A stretch of DNA of 64,000 nt from Borrelia sp. RT5S (GTDB taxonomy: Bacteria > Spirochaetota > Spirochaetia > Borreliales > Borreliaceae), in contig NZ_CP088942.1 in the NCBI RefSeq assembly GCF_021165755.1, positions 1 to 64,000 of the forward strand. The letters are read 5' to 3'. The position numbers were made by a program, and so were the translations under genes. Shown here in pieces: positions 17,170-26,064 of the stretch (positions are counted from its first letter, which is position 1; each line of letters begins with the position of its first letter). The notes under the pieces were generated by a model. The model was not told where the DNA came from and did no database searches. It worked only from the letters and a program-made list of their open reading frames with translations.

Positions 17170-19245
17170 CTATATTGCGCAAAGAATACATTCATCTACT
17201 GATAGATTTTTATTCCTTGTATAATATAAGCTCTTAAGTCCCTTATTTTTAGCATAAATATAAAGCTTGACAAGATCCCTAGTACTAGCCTCATTTGTAA
17301 CATAAAGAAGAGTACTAATCCCCTGATCAACATGCCGCTGGGCCTCGCTAATGAGATCTATTAATTTCCTCATATCCATATGATAAGCTGACTTAAAAAG
17401 GGTGGCATTTTCCCTACTCAAATAAGGCATTGGATAATATGTTGTTGAATTACCATAAACTCTAGCCTCAACAAGCTCAACAATGGGCATAAGAGATGTT
17501 GTTGCGTTTTGAATGTAAGATATGCTCTGTGTTGGGGCTACAGCCAGCCTATAAGAGTGATAAAGCCCATGTTTTCTAACCTCATCCTTAAGGCATAACC
17601 AAGCATTCTTATCCGGAATTTTTAAACCATTAAATATCTTCTTTATTGCTTCTGTTCTGGGTGAGAAATCCTCACTTAAATACATATTAAAATAATTTCC
17701 CTTGTAATACTCGCTTTTCGTAAAATCCTTAAAAGTTTCTCCCCTCTCCTTTGCAATGTTCATACTGCTCTTTAAAGAATAAAAATTTAACATCATAAAA
17801 AAGGTACGAACAAAATCGCAAGCCTCCCGGCTCTCATAAGGAATTTTGTTTTTAATTAAAAACCCATGTAAATTCATTACACCAAGGCCAACCGCATGAT
17901 AATCCTCATTTGCCTTCTTAACACTTGGGGCATTTTTAATATCTACAATACCAACAACAGCCGTTAGTGCCCTCATTGCAACATCAACCGTATGCTCAAA
18001 ATCACTATTTACAACATTTACAATATTTAAAGAGCCAAGAATACAACTAACATCGTAGCCTATCTTATCCCCATCACCATAATCAGCAATAAGTGAGGGA
18101 GTCTGTATCTGAAAAATCTCTGTACAAAGATTAGACATCTTGATGTTACCAATATCCTTAAGTGGGTTATTTAAATTACATGCTGTGGAATACATTATAT
18201 AAGGATATCCAGACTCAAACTGTAATCTAGCAATACGAACAAGCATATCTCTAGCAGAAATCTCTTTTTTTACAATATTTGGATTGCTTACTAAGCAATC
18301 ATACTCCTTATCAAAATCAATATCGCTTAAATGTCGTCCTGTTTCTTTAAAAAGCGAATGGGGTGCAAATACACAAAAATTACCCCCATCACGAGCAATA
18401 TCGAAGAATTTATTTGGAATAATAACACCCAGCGATAACGTTTGCATACGACTCTTCTCATCGGCATTTATCTTCTTTGTATCCAAAAACTCCTCAATAT
18501 TGTAATGAAAAATACTTAAGTATACAGCACCAGCACCTTTTCTTTGTCCCATTTGATCTGCGTAATTAAATCCATCTTCTAAAAGTTTCATAACAGGTAT
18601 GACACCCTTTGCAACGTTCTGAATGCCTCTTATATCCTCTCCAACAGCCCTAATATTTGAAAGATTTAAAGCAATTCCACCTCCAATCTTTGAAAGCTGC
18701 ATGGCAGAGGAAATATTGAATGTAATACTATTAAGAGAGTCCTCTACTTCTAGCAAAAAACAAGAAACAAGCTCCCCTCTGACCCTCTTCCCCGCATTTA
18801 AAAATGTAGGTGTTGCCGGCTGATAACGCTGCTTAATCATTTCAATAGCAAGGCTTTTAGCATAATTAAAGTCTCCGCAAGCAAGAGAGAGGCTAACTGC
18901 AATCACTCTGTCTTCATACTCTTCCAAATAAACACTACGATCATCGTTCTTAAGTGCATAATCTTTGTAAAACTTAGAAGCACTCATGTAAGACTTAAAC
19001 CTAAACCCCTCAAGTCTTACAACTGCATATATTTCAAGTATTTCTTCCTCAGAATATTTTTCATAAAAATCTTCATAATAATTATTGTCAATCAGATAGT
19101 GCATTCTCTCGTTTGGATCACCAAACCTTAAAGACTTACTACCAACCTCGTCTAGGAAAACACTTAAAGCCTCAAGATCTTTCTCTAGTCTGTAAAAGCC
19201 GTCTTTTAAAACCATAATTTCATTATTTAACTCTAAGTGTTTCAT
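17170..19245 (-). CDS. nrdE: Class Ib ribonucleotide reductase alpha subunit
   Basis: A 691-residue catalytic subunit. Visible signatures: GELVSCFLLEV (first redox Cys), the SNLCTEIF catalytic Cys/Glu motif, a VAPTQSISYIQNATTS segment near the C-terminus, and the C-terminal shuttle pair CILCAI that is re-reduced by a glutaredoxin-like donor. The start at 19245 has AAGGA about 9 bases upstream and overlaps the 3' end of nrdI by 23 bp, so the two are translationally coupled. No nrdH reductant gene is in the window. Lyme Borrelia lack this enzyme altogether, so the operon is a relapsing-fever group marker. Confidence 0.97.
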   Translation of the reverse strand: MKHLELNNEIMVLKDGFYRLEKDLEALSVFLDEVGSKSLRFGDPNERMHYLIDNNYYEDFYEKYSEEEILEIYAVVRLEGFRFKSYMSASKFYKDYALKNDDRSVYLEEYEDRVIAVSLSLACGDFNYAKSLAIEMIKQRYQPATPTFLNAGKRVRGELVSCFLLEVEDSLNSITFNISSAMQLSKIGGGIALNLSNIRAVGEDIRGIQNVAKGVIPVMKLLEDGFNYADQMGQRKGAGAVYLSIFHYNIEEFLDTKKINADEKSRMQTLSLGVIIPNKFFDIARDGGNFCVFAPHSLFKETGRHLSDIDFDKEYDCLVSNPNIVKKEISARDMLVRIARLQFESGYPYIMYSTACNLNNPLKDIGNIKMSNLCTEIFQIQTPSLIADYGDGDKIGYDVSCILGSLNIVNVVNSDFEHTVDVAMRALTAVVGIVDIKNAPSVKKANEDYHAVGLGVMNLHGFLIKNKIPYESREACDFVRTFFMMLNFYSLKSSMNIAKERGETFKDFTKSEYYKGNYFNMYLSEDFSPRTEAIKKIFNGLKIPDKNAWLCLKDEVRKHGLYHSYRLAVAPTQSISYIQNATTSLMPIVELVEARVYGNSTTYYPMPYLSRENATLFKSAYHMDMRKLIDLISEAQRHVDQGISTLLYVTNEASTRDLVKLYIYAKNKGLKSLYYTRNKNLSVDECILCAI

Positions 19246-19594
19246 CGCAAATCCTTTCTACAAAATTATTAACATCGTGCACATTTCCTGCAAGTTCAAA
19301 CTTCAATATCTCTTCCACACCATATTTGCGTCTTATTAAATTAACAGCATTACAAAAAGAATCTCCCCAGTTCTTGTTACCGCTCCCAGCAACTCCTACC
19401 ATCAACTTCCAGTTGTTAACCAAAAATTTTTCTACCTCAGGTGGTATGTTGCCAAAAGGAGCTGTATAAGTAAGCAAAACATAAGGCTCCCCCACAGTCT
19501 CATCTCCAGTCTCTATTTGAAAGACATCTTGCAAACCAGTTTTTGCAATAAAGCGCCCTACATTTCCCGTCTTTGAAGCATATACTACTAAAAT
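19223..19594 (-). CDS. nrdI: NrdI flavodoxin-like activase, apparently with a non-ATG (ATT) start
   Basis: NrdI is the flavodoxin that supplies oxidant to assemble the Mn2-Tyr cofactor of NrdF. Conserved features are the N-terminal FMN loop VVYASKTGNVGRF, the EPYVLLTYTAPFG segment and the GVAGSGNKNWGDSFC segment. No ATG, GTG or TTG lies upstream of the FMN loop: the frame runs back only to the thyX stop TGA (19615-19613), which is in the same frame. The best candidate start is ATT 19594, giving 123 residues (normal length) with AGAGGG 8-9 bases upstream. The TTG at 19534 would delete the FMN loop. The 3' end overlaps nrdE. Confidence 0.9.
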   Translation of the reverse strand: MLVVYASKTGNVGRFIAKTGLQDVFQIETGDETVGEPYVLLTYTAPFGNIPPEVEKFLVNNWKLMVGVAGSGNKNWGDSFCNAVNLIRRKYGVEEILKFELAGNVHDVNNFVERICDETLRVK

Positions 19595-19612
19595 ATAGCT
19601 AACCCTCTCTTT

Positions 19613-20431
19613 TCATAAACCAAGCTTCTCTTTCAGTCTCTTCAATTCAAGCTCTGACAAATGTAGCCTAGAAAGATCTAATACCCTCTTAATCTCGCGC
19701 AATTCATCTTTTGAAAGCATAACACCCCCCAGAATATGATTCTTAAAGCTAGCAGTAGCTAATGGGACTACCCTTTCTGCAATCTTTAATACCAAAATAG
19801 CATATTCCCTTATTTCCTTCTGGGCATGAGACGACATTCTTAATTTAACAAAGTGAAATAAATTATTCAAATCAATCTGCCAATACCATTCAGTATACAA
19901 GCTTAAAGGCAAGGATATCCTTGCTATCTCTCTTGAAACATCACTTTCTACCATGTCATGATAAACCTTATAAGACCTCTTATAGTGTTCTTCTAAATTA
20001 TTAATCAAATTCTCAGCAGTCTTCTCGTCAACTCTTACATTAGAACGCCCCTGCTTGTTAGTAACACTCTGTTTGTTAATGTCACCCCCAGAGGGAACAT
20101 AAAACTCTTCCCTCATTACACTATAACGACCTGAAACTTCATTAATCCTTGCTGTCCTATGCCTCATCCATTGTCTTGCAACAAATATTGGAGCTTTTAC
20201 ATGAAAAGTAAGCACCACCTGTTCAAGAGGACTTGTATGCTCATTTCTTATAAGATAATCAATAAGACCAGCACTGTCCCGCTTTGCCTTAGAATCCCTG
20301 TAAGAAACCCTAGCCGCACTAACTATTCGCTCATCACTACCCATGTAGTCAACAAGTCTTAAGAACCCCTTGCACAAAACCTTATATTCCTTGTCTAGTA
20401 TTTCTTCCGCTTCTTGTACATGTTCATGCAT
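19613..20431 (-). CDS. thyX: Flavin-dependent thymidylate synthase
   Basis: A 272-residue ThyX, making dTMP from dUMP with methylene-tetrahydrofolate and FAD/NAD(P)H. The signature RHRxxxxxxxS is present as RHRTARINEVS, followed by GRYS, with a SLPLSLYTEWYWQIDLNNLFHF segment and the QKEIREYA helix. GGGGA precedes ATG 20431. It heads the operon with nrdI, whose frame continues directly after this gene's TGA. The pairing of thymidylate synthesis with ribonucleotide reductase gives a complete deoxynucleotide module. Confidence 0.97.
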   Translation of the reverse strand: MHEHVQEAEEILDKEYKVLCKGFLRLVDYMGSDERIVSAARVSYRDSKAKRDSAGLIDYLIRNEHTSPLEQVVLTFHVKAPIFVARQWMRHRTARINEVSGRYSVMREEFYVPSGGDINKQSVTNKQGRSNVRVDEKTAENLINNLEEHYKRSYKVYHDMVESDVSREIARISLPLSLYTEWYWQIDLNNLFHFVKLRMSSHAQKEIREYAILVLKIAERVVPLATASFKNHILGGVMLSKDELREIKRVLDLSRLHLSELELKRLKEKLGL

Positions 20432-21354
20432 AATTTACTTCCCCATATAATCTAACTTAATCTCTTAATCAAATTACTAATGTGCTACCCTCAAGCCTTC
20501 GGACCCCAGACAAAGACCTTCCAACACTAGCCCCAATTATAAATAGTAATATTAACCTAAATCACCCTATAAGCCATCTTAAATCAATAGTAAGCTCTTT
20601 TTGTTTAAATGAAATCTACCCTTTCACTACTTTAATATCTTATGAATGAAAATTAGTAGGTAAATGTTAGCACAAAAGTTTGCAATGTTAAACAACATTT
20701 AATAAGCATTTTTAAAGACTAACTTTCTCACTTGAAGAGTAAAAGGTGCTACAACACTGCTAAATAGCATTACTTTTGGCACATAAAATTTGGTTTATAT
20801 ATTAATTTTTTGTACCCTAGGGTAAAAATAAAATTATATTTATTAACTAGGCAACAAGAAGTATCTTTGTTTAAATTTAACCTATAAGCTAGTGCGTTAA
20901 AGGATGCAATAACTCTAAATGGAACTATACTTAAAGTCAGTGACTGCTATGAAAGCAGATCTTATGTTGTCCGTATGTGGCAAAGGGTGCCATTTAACTC
21001 TCTTTAAGCTTGATAGTAAAGCAGAGAGAAGTACAAAGCAAACTTGTTAGGTAAGGACGACGCTTTAAATTAATAGAATGGTATTGGTTATCCACAGCAC
21101 ACTTATAAGCTTGGGTTTAGGCTCAGGCTTATATTTATTTACACACCTCTGCTTTAAACCAAAACGGCTCAACCTGAGTACACGGGCCATAATTTTACCC
21201 GCTGTTGCGCAAATCTACTCAAATCAATGGTATATATTTCGCCGTATTTCCTATTATTAAAATGCTTCCCCCTAAATTACCTTTTACATGCCATATAGTG
21301 ACTTTTAATAAATGCTATATATTGACTTATTATATTTTAAAATAGAAGGTATCT
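20432..21354. other. 0.9-kb non-coding interval
   Basis: No supported gene: open frames are short and lack ribosome sites. It holds a perfect DnaA-box sequence TTATCCACA at 21088-21096, and just before the next gene two near-repeats of a TATA(G/T)TGACTT(A/T)T motif (about 21295-21340) that may be promoter elements. Confidence 0.45.
20445..20472 (-). promoter_or_regulatory. Candidate promoter of the thyX-nrdIEF operon
   Basis: On the minus strand TTGATT (20472-20467) and TTATAT (20450-20445) are 16 bp apart, 14 bp before ATG 20431. This leaves a very short leader, so the true promoter may be slightly further upstream. Confidence 0.4.
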
Positions 21355-22014
21355 ATGGTATTTATAATTTCAATTACAAGAACCATTTTATTGTCTGCAT
21401 TATTGATATGTTCAGTAAGTTTGTTTTCTCTAAATGGATCTGGCGTGACAAAAGAAGAAGTAAGGGTATACAAGTGGAAAACTAATTTTGAAAATTTAAA
21501 ACACCTTGACGGTTTTTTCATTGCAAGTATTAATTCTTTTAAATCACTACCTGAGAAAGACTTACTGCACAAATTAAAATTGTGCTTAATGATTTCAGAA
21601 AGTAAAAAACCTAATTCTACTGAGTCACAAAAGGCTTTGTTCAATAAATCATCTAAGTTTTTAACCAAACTTAGGGACAAAAATCCAGACAAAGCAGCAT
21701 ATCTTTTGTATGAACTAGACGCTCTGAGTCTACTCCTTGCGGATACAATAGAGCTTTCAAACATGCTTAGACAGGAAGATTCGGAAGGAGTACAAAAACA
21801 TTACCATGAATACAAAGAATCATTGGAAAGACGTTTGCCGCTAATTCCTAAATATATAAAGGAGTTTTTCTCGGCAGTAAACATTCTTGACCACAATAAA
21901 GTTGACAAAAGCTTTAAAAAGTTTATGCCCAAATTTGTAGATCTTTACAACTCGGTCAAACAGGTGTATTCCAAGTTGCACAAACACTACACACAATACG
22001 TAATAAAGTACTAG
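21355..22014 (+). CDS. Secreted helical protein, unknown
   Basis: A 219-residue protein with a signal peptide (about residues 1-28, no clear lipobox). The ribosome site AGAAGG is 5 bases before ATG 21355. The mature protein is Lys/Leu-rich, mostly helical, without recognised motifs. It is a lone plus-strand gene, followed by a strong terminator at 22078-22116. Function unknown. Confidence 0.7.
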   Translation: MVFIISITRTILLSALLICSVSLFSLNGSGVTKEEVRVYKWKTNFENLKHLDGFFIASINSFKSLPEKDLLHKLKLCLMISESKKPNSTESQKALFNKSSKFLTKLRDKNPDKAAYLLYELDALSLLLADTIELSNMLRQEDSEGVQKHYHEYKESLERRLPLIPKYIKEFFSAVNILDHNKVDKSFKKFMPKFVDLYNSVKQVYSKLHKHYTQYVIKY

Positions 22015-22077
22015 GATCATTGAATGTATTGTAGCAGTCGACTCTTCGTTTAATCTGTAAAAGCAGATTCTAAGTAA

Positions 22078-22116
22078 CGCCCCACTGCGCTTTCAGTCCA
22101 GCCAGTGGGCGTTTTT
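22078..22116 (+). terminator. Strong rho-independent terminator
   Basis: CGCCCCACTG (22078-22087) pairs with CAGTGGGCG (22103-22111), followed by TTTTT (22112-22116). It ends the gene at 21355 and could also stop the convergent small lipoprotein gene. Confidence 0.8.
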
Positions 22117-22206
22117 GTTATTATGTAATGTAGCCTAGTTTGTTGCATTAAGGAATTAAAATAGGCCATGTGCCTTTCCCTCAAGCAGGCCTGAAAATAC
22201 TCTGGA

Positions 22207-22485
22207 CTACTGGCGTACGCTAACAGAAACACCACCTGTACTTGATCTAGTGCTGCTTCTACTTACTGAGCTCTTATTAACACTTTCATTCATCACCGTC
22301 CTAGTGCCTCTACCACCTGCAATCGGTCTTTTAAAACTAGAACTAACAACATCCGTCTGTGAAACAGTGTTAGACTCTCCTGTTACCCTTCCAAACTCAT
22401 CTCGAGCAGATAAATTACAACTTAAGATACTTAGTAGTAAGATAATACTTAAACATAAAAACTTGCTTTGTCGTGTCATTCTCAT
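22207..22485 (-). CDS. Small Ser/Arg-rich lipoprotein
   Basis: A 92-residue lipoprotein. ATG 22485 is chosen (AGAGG about 8 bases upstream) over an upstream in-frame start. The leader ends in LLSILSC (Cys about 23). The 70-residue mature part is Ser/Thr/Arg/Val-rich, ending in SVSVRQ, with no recognisable domain. It is next to tandem hairpins at 22545-22613. Confidence 0.6.
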   Translation of the reverse strand: MRMTRQSKFLCLSIILLLSILSCNLSARDEFGRVTGESNTVSQTDVVSSSFKRPIAGGRGTRTVMNESVNKSSVSRSSTRSSTGGVSVSVRQ

Positions 22486-22544
22486 ATTTTTAACCTCTGG
22501 AGAGTAATCATACTTCAAAACCATTTATTTATCAAACTAAACCA

Positions 22545-22572
22545 ACAAGAGGGTTAGTAATAACCCTCTTGT
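22545..22572. terminator. Perfect 12-bp hairpin (second of a tandem pair)
   Basis: ACAAGAGGGTTA (22545-22556) and its complement (22561-22572) enclose a 4-base loop. With the next hairpin it forms a double terminator for the minus-strand gene ending at 22648. Confidence 0.7.
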
Positions 22573-22583
22573 CTCTTAAAACA

Positions 22584-22613
22584 AAAACAGACTACCCTAG
22601 AGTAGTCTGTTTT
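22584..22613 (-). terminator. Perfect 12-bp hairpin terminator (first of a tandem pair)
   Basis: AAAACAGACTAC (22584-22595) and GTAGTCTGTTTT (22602-22613) enclose a 6-base loop. On the minus strand it is followed by a T-rich run, 35 bp after the stop of the gene at 22648. Confidence 0.75.
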
Positions 22614-22647
22614 ACGTTTAATCAAAGCAAATTTATATCAATAAAGT

Positions 22648-23775
22648 TTAATCGTCAAGGTTGCTATCTTTGTTAAAGCTGTACAGCAAGCGTTTTATAT
22701 TCTTCAAAGATTCTTCCATTTTAGAAAGCTTTACTTGACGAGCGCCATACTTAGCGCCATACGCATACTCTTCTGTTTTCTGTTCTGACTTAACTTCCCC
22801 AACAAACTTTTCTATCTCTCCTTTAACCTCCTCCAATTGCTCCTTTGCTTTAAGCTCGCTCTTGAAATTCCCTTCACCACCAGTTGCAGCAGTCGCAGCG
22901 TTAAGGCATTGTTTAATAGCATTTAAAAGAGCATTTAAGTCTTCATTTAGGCGTTCGTTTGTATATTCAGCAGCCTTCTCGGCAGCTTTTTCCCTTTTCT
23001 TGGGATACCCAAGATTCCTCGTGCCTTGACTTACAGCTCGATAAAAACTAAAAGAGTTATAATCCTTTGCTATCTTTTTAACTAGCCTAAGTGATTCTTT
23101 CACACTTGTTTTGGCTTCCCTCAAGTGGGCACCATGTGTTTTTTTAACAACTGTTCCAGTGTGAGTACCTGACACAGGAAACCCTGTTGAACCATAATAC
23201 CCCACAGCAGAACTAGTACCCCCGCTGTAATGTGTACCATAGTATATGCTTGAGTCTAGTGTATCACTTTCTTCTAAGTCATTTTCTTCTACTTCTTCCA
23301 TCTCCCCAGTATATGAGCCTGAGACAACACCCAATGGTGATGGTGATGTAGCCTCTGTTATTTCCACTGCATCACTAAATCCAGACACTCCGGCCACTGT
23401 CCCGTGGGTATTACTACTGTAAACCGTTGTACCTGTTGCTCCCGTTTCTGTCTCAACCTTACTTGAAACAACCGTATGCCCTGACAACTTACCTGCTGCA
23501 TCAACATAGCCTGAGCCCTCCACATTTACACCAACAGAACCTGAGGCCGAAGATACCCCTATCCCAGCATTTCCTGATAAAACAGCCACTTCCACACCGT
23601 CTATTTCCTCTCTAGTTACTGCCAAATCAGCATATCCCGAAACTTCAACATCTTCGCCACTTTCCAAAATGGACCGGACTTCTCCCGCCACCTCTTTAGC
23701 CTTTTCTAGTGACGAGAAATCACAACTTAAAAAGCTCAGTAGAATTACAAATATAAAATTCCTATTTATTGGCAT
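22648..23775 (-). CDS. Lipoprotein with Gly/Ser/Val-rich beta-like region
   Basis: A 375-residue lipoprotein (leader ends FLSC, Cys about 18). Residues 35-205 are Gly/Ser/Val/Thr-rich with alternating hydrophobics and repeated SG-Y/V motifs, suggesting a beta-structured or flexible stalk. Residues about 215-375 are a basic helical domain (KKREKAAEKAAEYTNERLNEDLNALLNAI) ending in a Lys-rich helix. GAGGGGG precedes ATG 23775. I do not recognise it. The arrangement (flexible stalk then helical head) fits surface adhesins of Borrelia but no ligand can be named. Confidence 0.7.
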   Translation of the reverse strand: MPINRNFIFVILLSFLSCDFSSLEKAKEVAGEVRSILESGEDVEVSGYADLAVTREEIDGVEVAVLSGNAGIGVSSASGSVGVNVEGSGYVDAAGKLSGHTVVSSKVETETGATGTTVYSSNTHGTVAGVSGFSDAVEITEATSPSPLGVVSGSYTGEMEEVEENDLEESDTLDSSIYYGTHYSGGTSSAVGYYGSTGFPVSGTHTGTVVKKTHGAHLREAKTSVKESLRLVKKIAKDYNSFSFYRAVSQGTRNLGYPKKREKAAEKAAEYTNERLNEDLNALLNAIKQCLNAATAATGGEGNFKSELKAKEQLEEVKGEIEKFVGEVKSEQKTEEYAYGAKYGARQVKLSKMEESLKNIKRLLYSFNKDSNLDD

Positions 23776-24182
23776 TCATTACCCCCTCTTTAAGGAGAAA
23801 TCTACTACAATATCGCTGAAAAACTCAAAGATCATATAATGAATTAGATGATTTTAGTAAAACACTACAAATGCAAAATTTGTCCTTACTAATCAAGCCT
23901 CGCTAATTGCCTACCAAAAATCTACACAAAATCCTTAAATCAACTATTATCTGTTCTTTGTCCCTTTGGCAAATTCTGCTCTTACACTAAAGCCAGCCCT
24001 TAAACAGAAACAAATCGAGCTTATTTCTAAGATATACTAAACTTCTTCCCAACTCAATTTAATACTGAGCTACTATTGCCCTATTAACTGACTTGTATTC
24101 TTTTTTCAAGCCCCCGCATCTTGTGACAAGAAAGATAAACTAGCCAAAGGCAGCAAGAATTATTCTCTGCTGCCCTTTAAAC
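23776..24182. other. Non-coding interval, about 0.4 kb
   Basis: No gene or clear structure seen; AT-rich with scattered stops. The promoter of the gene at 22648 and the terminator of the gene at 24183 should lie here but I cannot place them convincingly. Confidence 0.4.
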
Positions 24183-24773
24183 TTAATTTCCCAGGGTATC
24201 ATCTATTTGACCCTTGAGTGCTTTAAACATAAATGAACTACTATTAGCTCTTAAAGCTATGTATGCCCCCTCATATCCTTCATCACTACTACAAGATATT
24301 TTTAAATCTTTTAAATATTCATCTTCCCTTCCCTTCAATTGGCTCTCCAAATTTTGTTTCTGTGGATGATCGTCTGCCATGTCGTATATTGCATCTTGCA
24401 CCTCATCCCGTGCCCTCATGGTCACAACTATGTCCGCAATAGCTTCCTTAGTTTTATTTAAACCCAGCATCAATAAAAACTCATGAAACTCCTCTTCTGT
24501 GTAATTCTTAATACCAGCAACATCATTTGCAATAAGGGGGTTGATTAAAACACTCTTTAAATATTGAACTGCATGCCTTTCTTCAGGAGAGAGTTGATAT
24601 TTTGCAATCAAACCTTCTATTGTGTTCTCATCTTCAAAATCAAAATCCTCAGTCTCCTCCTCTTCATCATCTTCATCTAATAAACCTACATTTTTAGCAT
24701 CTTTTATGTCCTTACAACCAAAGAACATAAATACCAATATTAGAATTAAACTCTTAAAAGTTCGCATATTCAT
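24183..24773 (-). CDS. Acidic lipoprotein related to the 13.6-kb gene
   Basis: A 196-residue lipoprotein (leader ends MFFGC, Cys about 20) followed by a very acidic linker (residues 30-52) and a helical domain. The segment HAVQYLKSVLIN...YTEEEFHEFLLMLGLNKTKEAI resembles the one in the gene at 13623, so the two are distant paralogues. GGAG lies about 10 bases before ATG 24773. Function unknown. Confidence 0.7.
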   Translation of the reverse strand: MNMRTFKSLILILVFMFFGCKDIKDAKNVGLLDEDDEEEETEDFDFEDENTIEGLIAKYQLSPEERHAVQYLKSVLINPLIANDVAGIKNYTEEEFHEFLLMLGLNKTKEAIADIVVTMRARDEVQDAIYDMADDHPQKQNLESQLKGREDEYLKDLKISCSSDEGYEGAYIALRANSSSFMFKALKGQIDDTLGN

Positions 24774-25440
24774 GACTTATTTTCTCCTTCTATAAGAAAT
24801 ATATACCATTTAATTATTAAGAAAATTTTTATAGTAAAACAGTTTAAATTGTGTAAGAACGCTTTTATATAAAAGTTAAAAGGTAAGAAAATAAGATGGG
24901 CAATAATACCTTCTTTGTTATTCAAGAAATCTATACTATAATTGTCTAGGGTCCATTGCATTAGAAAACTTAAGTTGTTTGGGATTGTAAATTTAGAGAA
25001 CACAATGCTTGACGATGTCTTTGTTGCTGGTGTGCATGGCTCGTTGTGAGAGAAATGCTGCGGGGCGTTGTAAGAGTGGCCGACATATTATTGAAAATCA
25101 AACAATGAGCGTCTGTTAGTGGGGATATCTTAGTTGAAGAGAGTGCACACTCTCATAGAGTGCTTGAGACTGGAGCGCAAAGTGATGCTAAACAGTTTGA
25201 AGGAACGGCATCTTTTTAGTAATACATAAGACGTTAGCTTAATATCAGGTTTGGTTCGTCATGTGTCTTCTTGGTGGCCTTTTGTTTAAAATTTACTTAC
25301 ACCTGGGCTATGCTTGAAGGGAAGTATCTTTGTCCATAAAAAAAGAGGCCTCTTTCTTTGACCTCTATTTTTCAAGTTAATATGCTTATTTATTTAACTA
25401 AATCCGCATCATCTACAGAGATATTACACCCTAATTCACT
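24774..25440. other. Non-coding interval, about 0.67 kb
   Basis: An AT-rich 77-codon frame at 24770-25003 overlaps the next start by ATGA but has no ribosome site and reads like random AT-rich DNA, so I do not annotate it. An AGAGGCCTCT hairpin with A/T flanks near 25336-25372 is the probable terminator of the gene at 25441. Confidence 0.45.
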
Positions 25441-26064
25441 TTACGGTGCTGATACCCCTTGTACGCCCGCACCCGCTGCTGGTTGCTTGTTTGCCATAGC
25501 TGCTTTTACTTTTTGAAACACAGCACCTAACACTATATTTGATTGAGCTGCTGGCGCTTTCTGTCCCACTGTCGCTGCTGCTGGCCCAGCAGGCGCTACT
25601 ACTGGTTGTTGTACTGGTTGTTTTGGTCCAACTGCTGGTGCTGAAGGTGCTACTGCTGGCTTTGCTGCTGCTGCCTTTTCCGCTGCTAGTACTTCAAATG
25701 CACTTGATCCCGCTGCTACTGCCTTCCTGGCTTCCTCTTTTCTAGCTTCTAATTCTTTTGCTGCTTTCTTTTGTTTCGCTTCATCCGCTAGTGCCCCAAA
25801 TGCGCTTGCTCCCGCTTTCACTGCCTTCCTAGCTGCTTCTTTTCTAGCTTCTAATGCCAATTCCTCAGCTGTTGGCGCTAAAGGTGCTACTATCGGATGA
25901 TGTTGTGCTGGTGTTTGATCCTCCGCTGGCACTGATGGTTGTTCAACATCCCCCTTACTTCCTATTCCTAATTCCTTCTGTAGGCTTTTTGAGGGCAAAT
26001 CATTCCCACAACTTATCATTAAAACGGTAAACAACACAAACATTGTCATTTCAAATTTTTTCAT
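25441..26064 (-). CDS. Alanine-rich repeat lipoprotein
   Basis: A 207-residue lipoprotein. ATG 26064 is chosen because AGGAGG lies just upstream. The leader ends in LMISC (Cys about 19). The mature part is dominated by Ala, Lys, Pro and Gln. Two copies of an about 38-residue unit, EARKE(A/E)ARKAV(K/A)AG(A/S)SAF, are followed by Pro/Ala/Val repeats. It lacks the BTA121 core and seems to be a low-complexity surface protein next to that cluster. Codon use is GC-richer than its neighbours because of GCT/GCA repeats. Confidence 0.65.
   Translation of the reverse strand: MKKFEMTMFVLFTVLMISCGNDLPSKSLQKELGIGSKGDVEQPSVPAEDQTPAQHHPIVAPLAPTAEELALEARKEAARKAVKAGASAFGALADEAKQKKAAKELEARKEEARKAVAAGSSAFEVLAAEKAAAAKPAVAPSAPAVGPKQPVQQPVVAPAGPAAATVGQKAPAAQSNIVLGAVFQKVKAAMANKQPAAGAGVQGVSAP

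Noticed and set aside
18284-18823. Plus-strand frames inside nrdE
   Set aside because: Complement of a confidently identified enzyme gene, without ribosome sites.
22050-22235. 61-codon frame on the minus strand
   Set aside because: It runs through the strong terminator at 22078-22116 and overlaps the small lipoprotein gene's 3' end.
24770-25003. 77-codon frame overlapping the next gene's ATG (ATGA)
   Set aside because: No ribosome site, Phe/Ile/Asn/Leu-rich as expected of random AT-rich DNA, and no resemblance to any neighbour.
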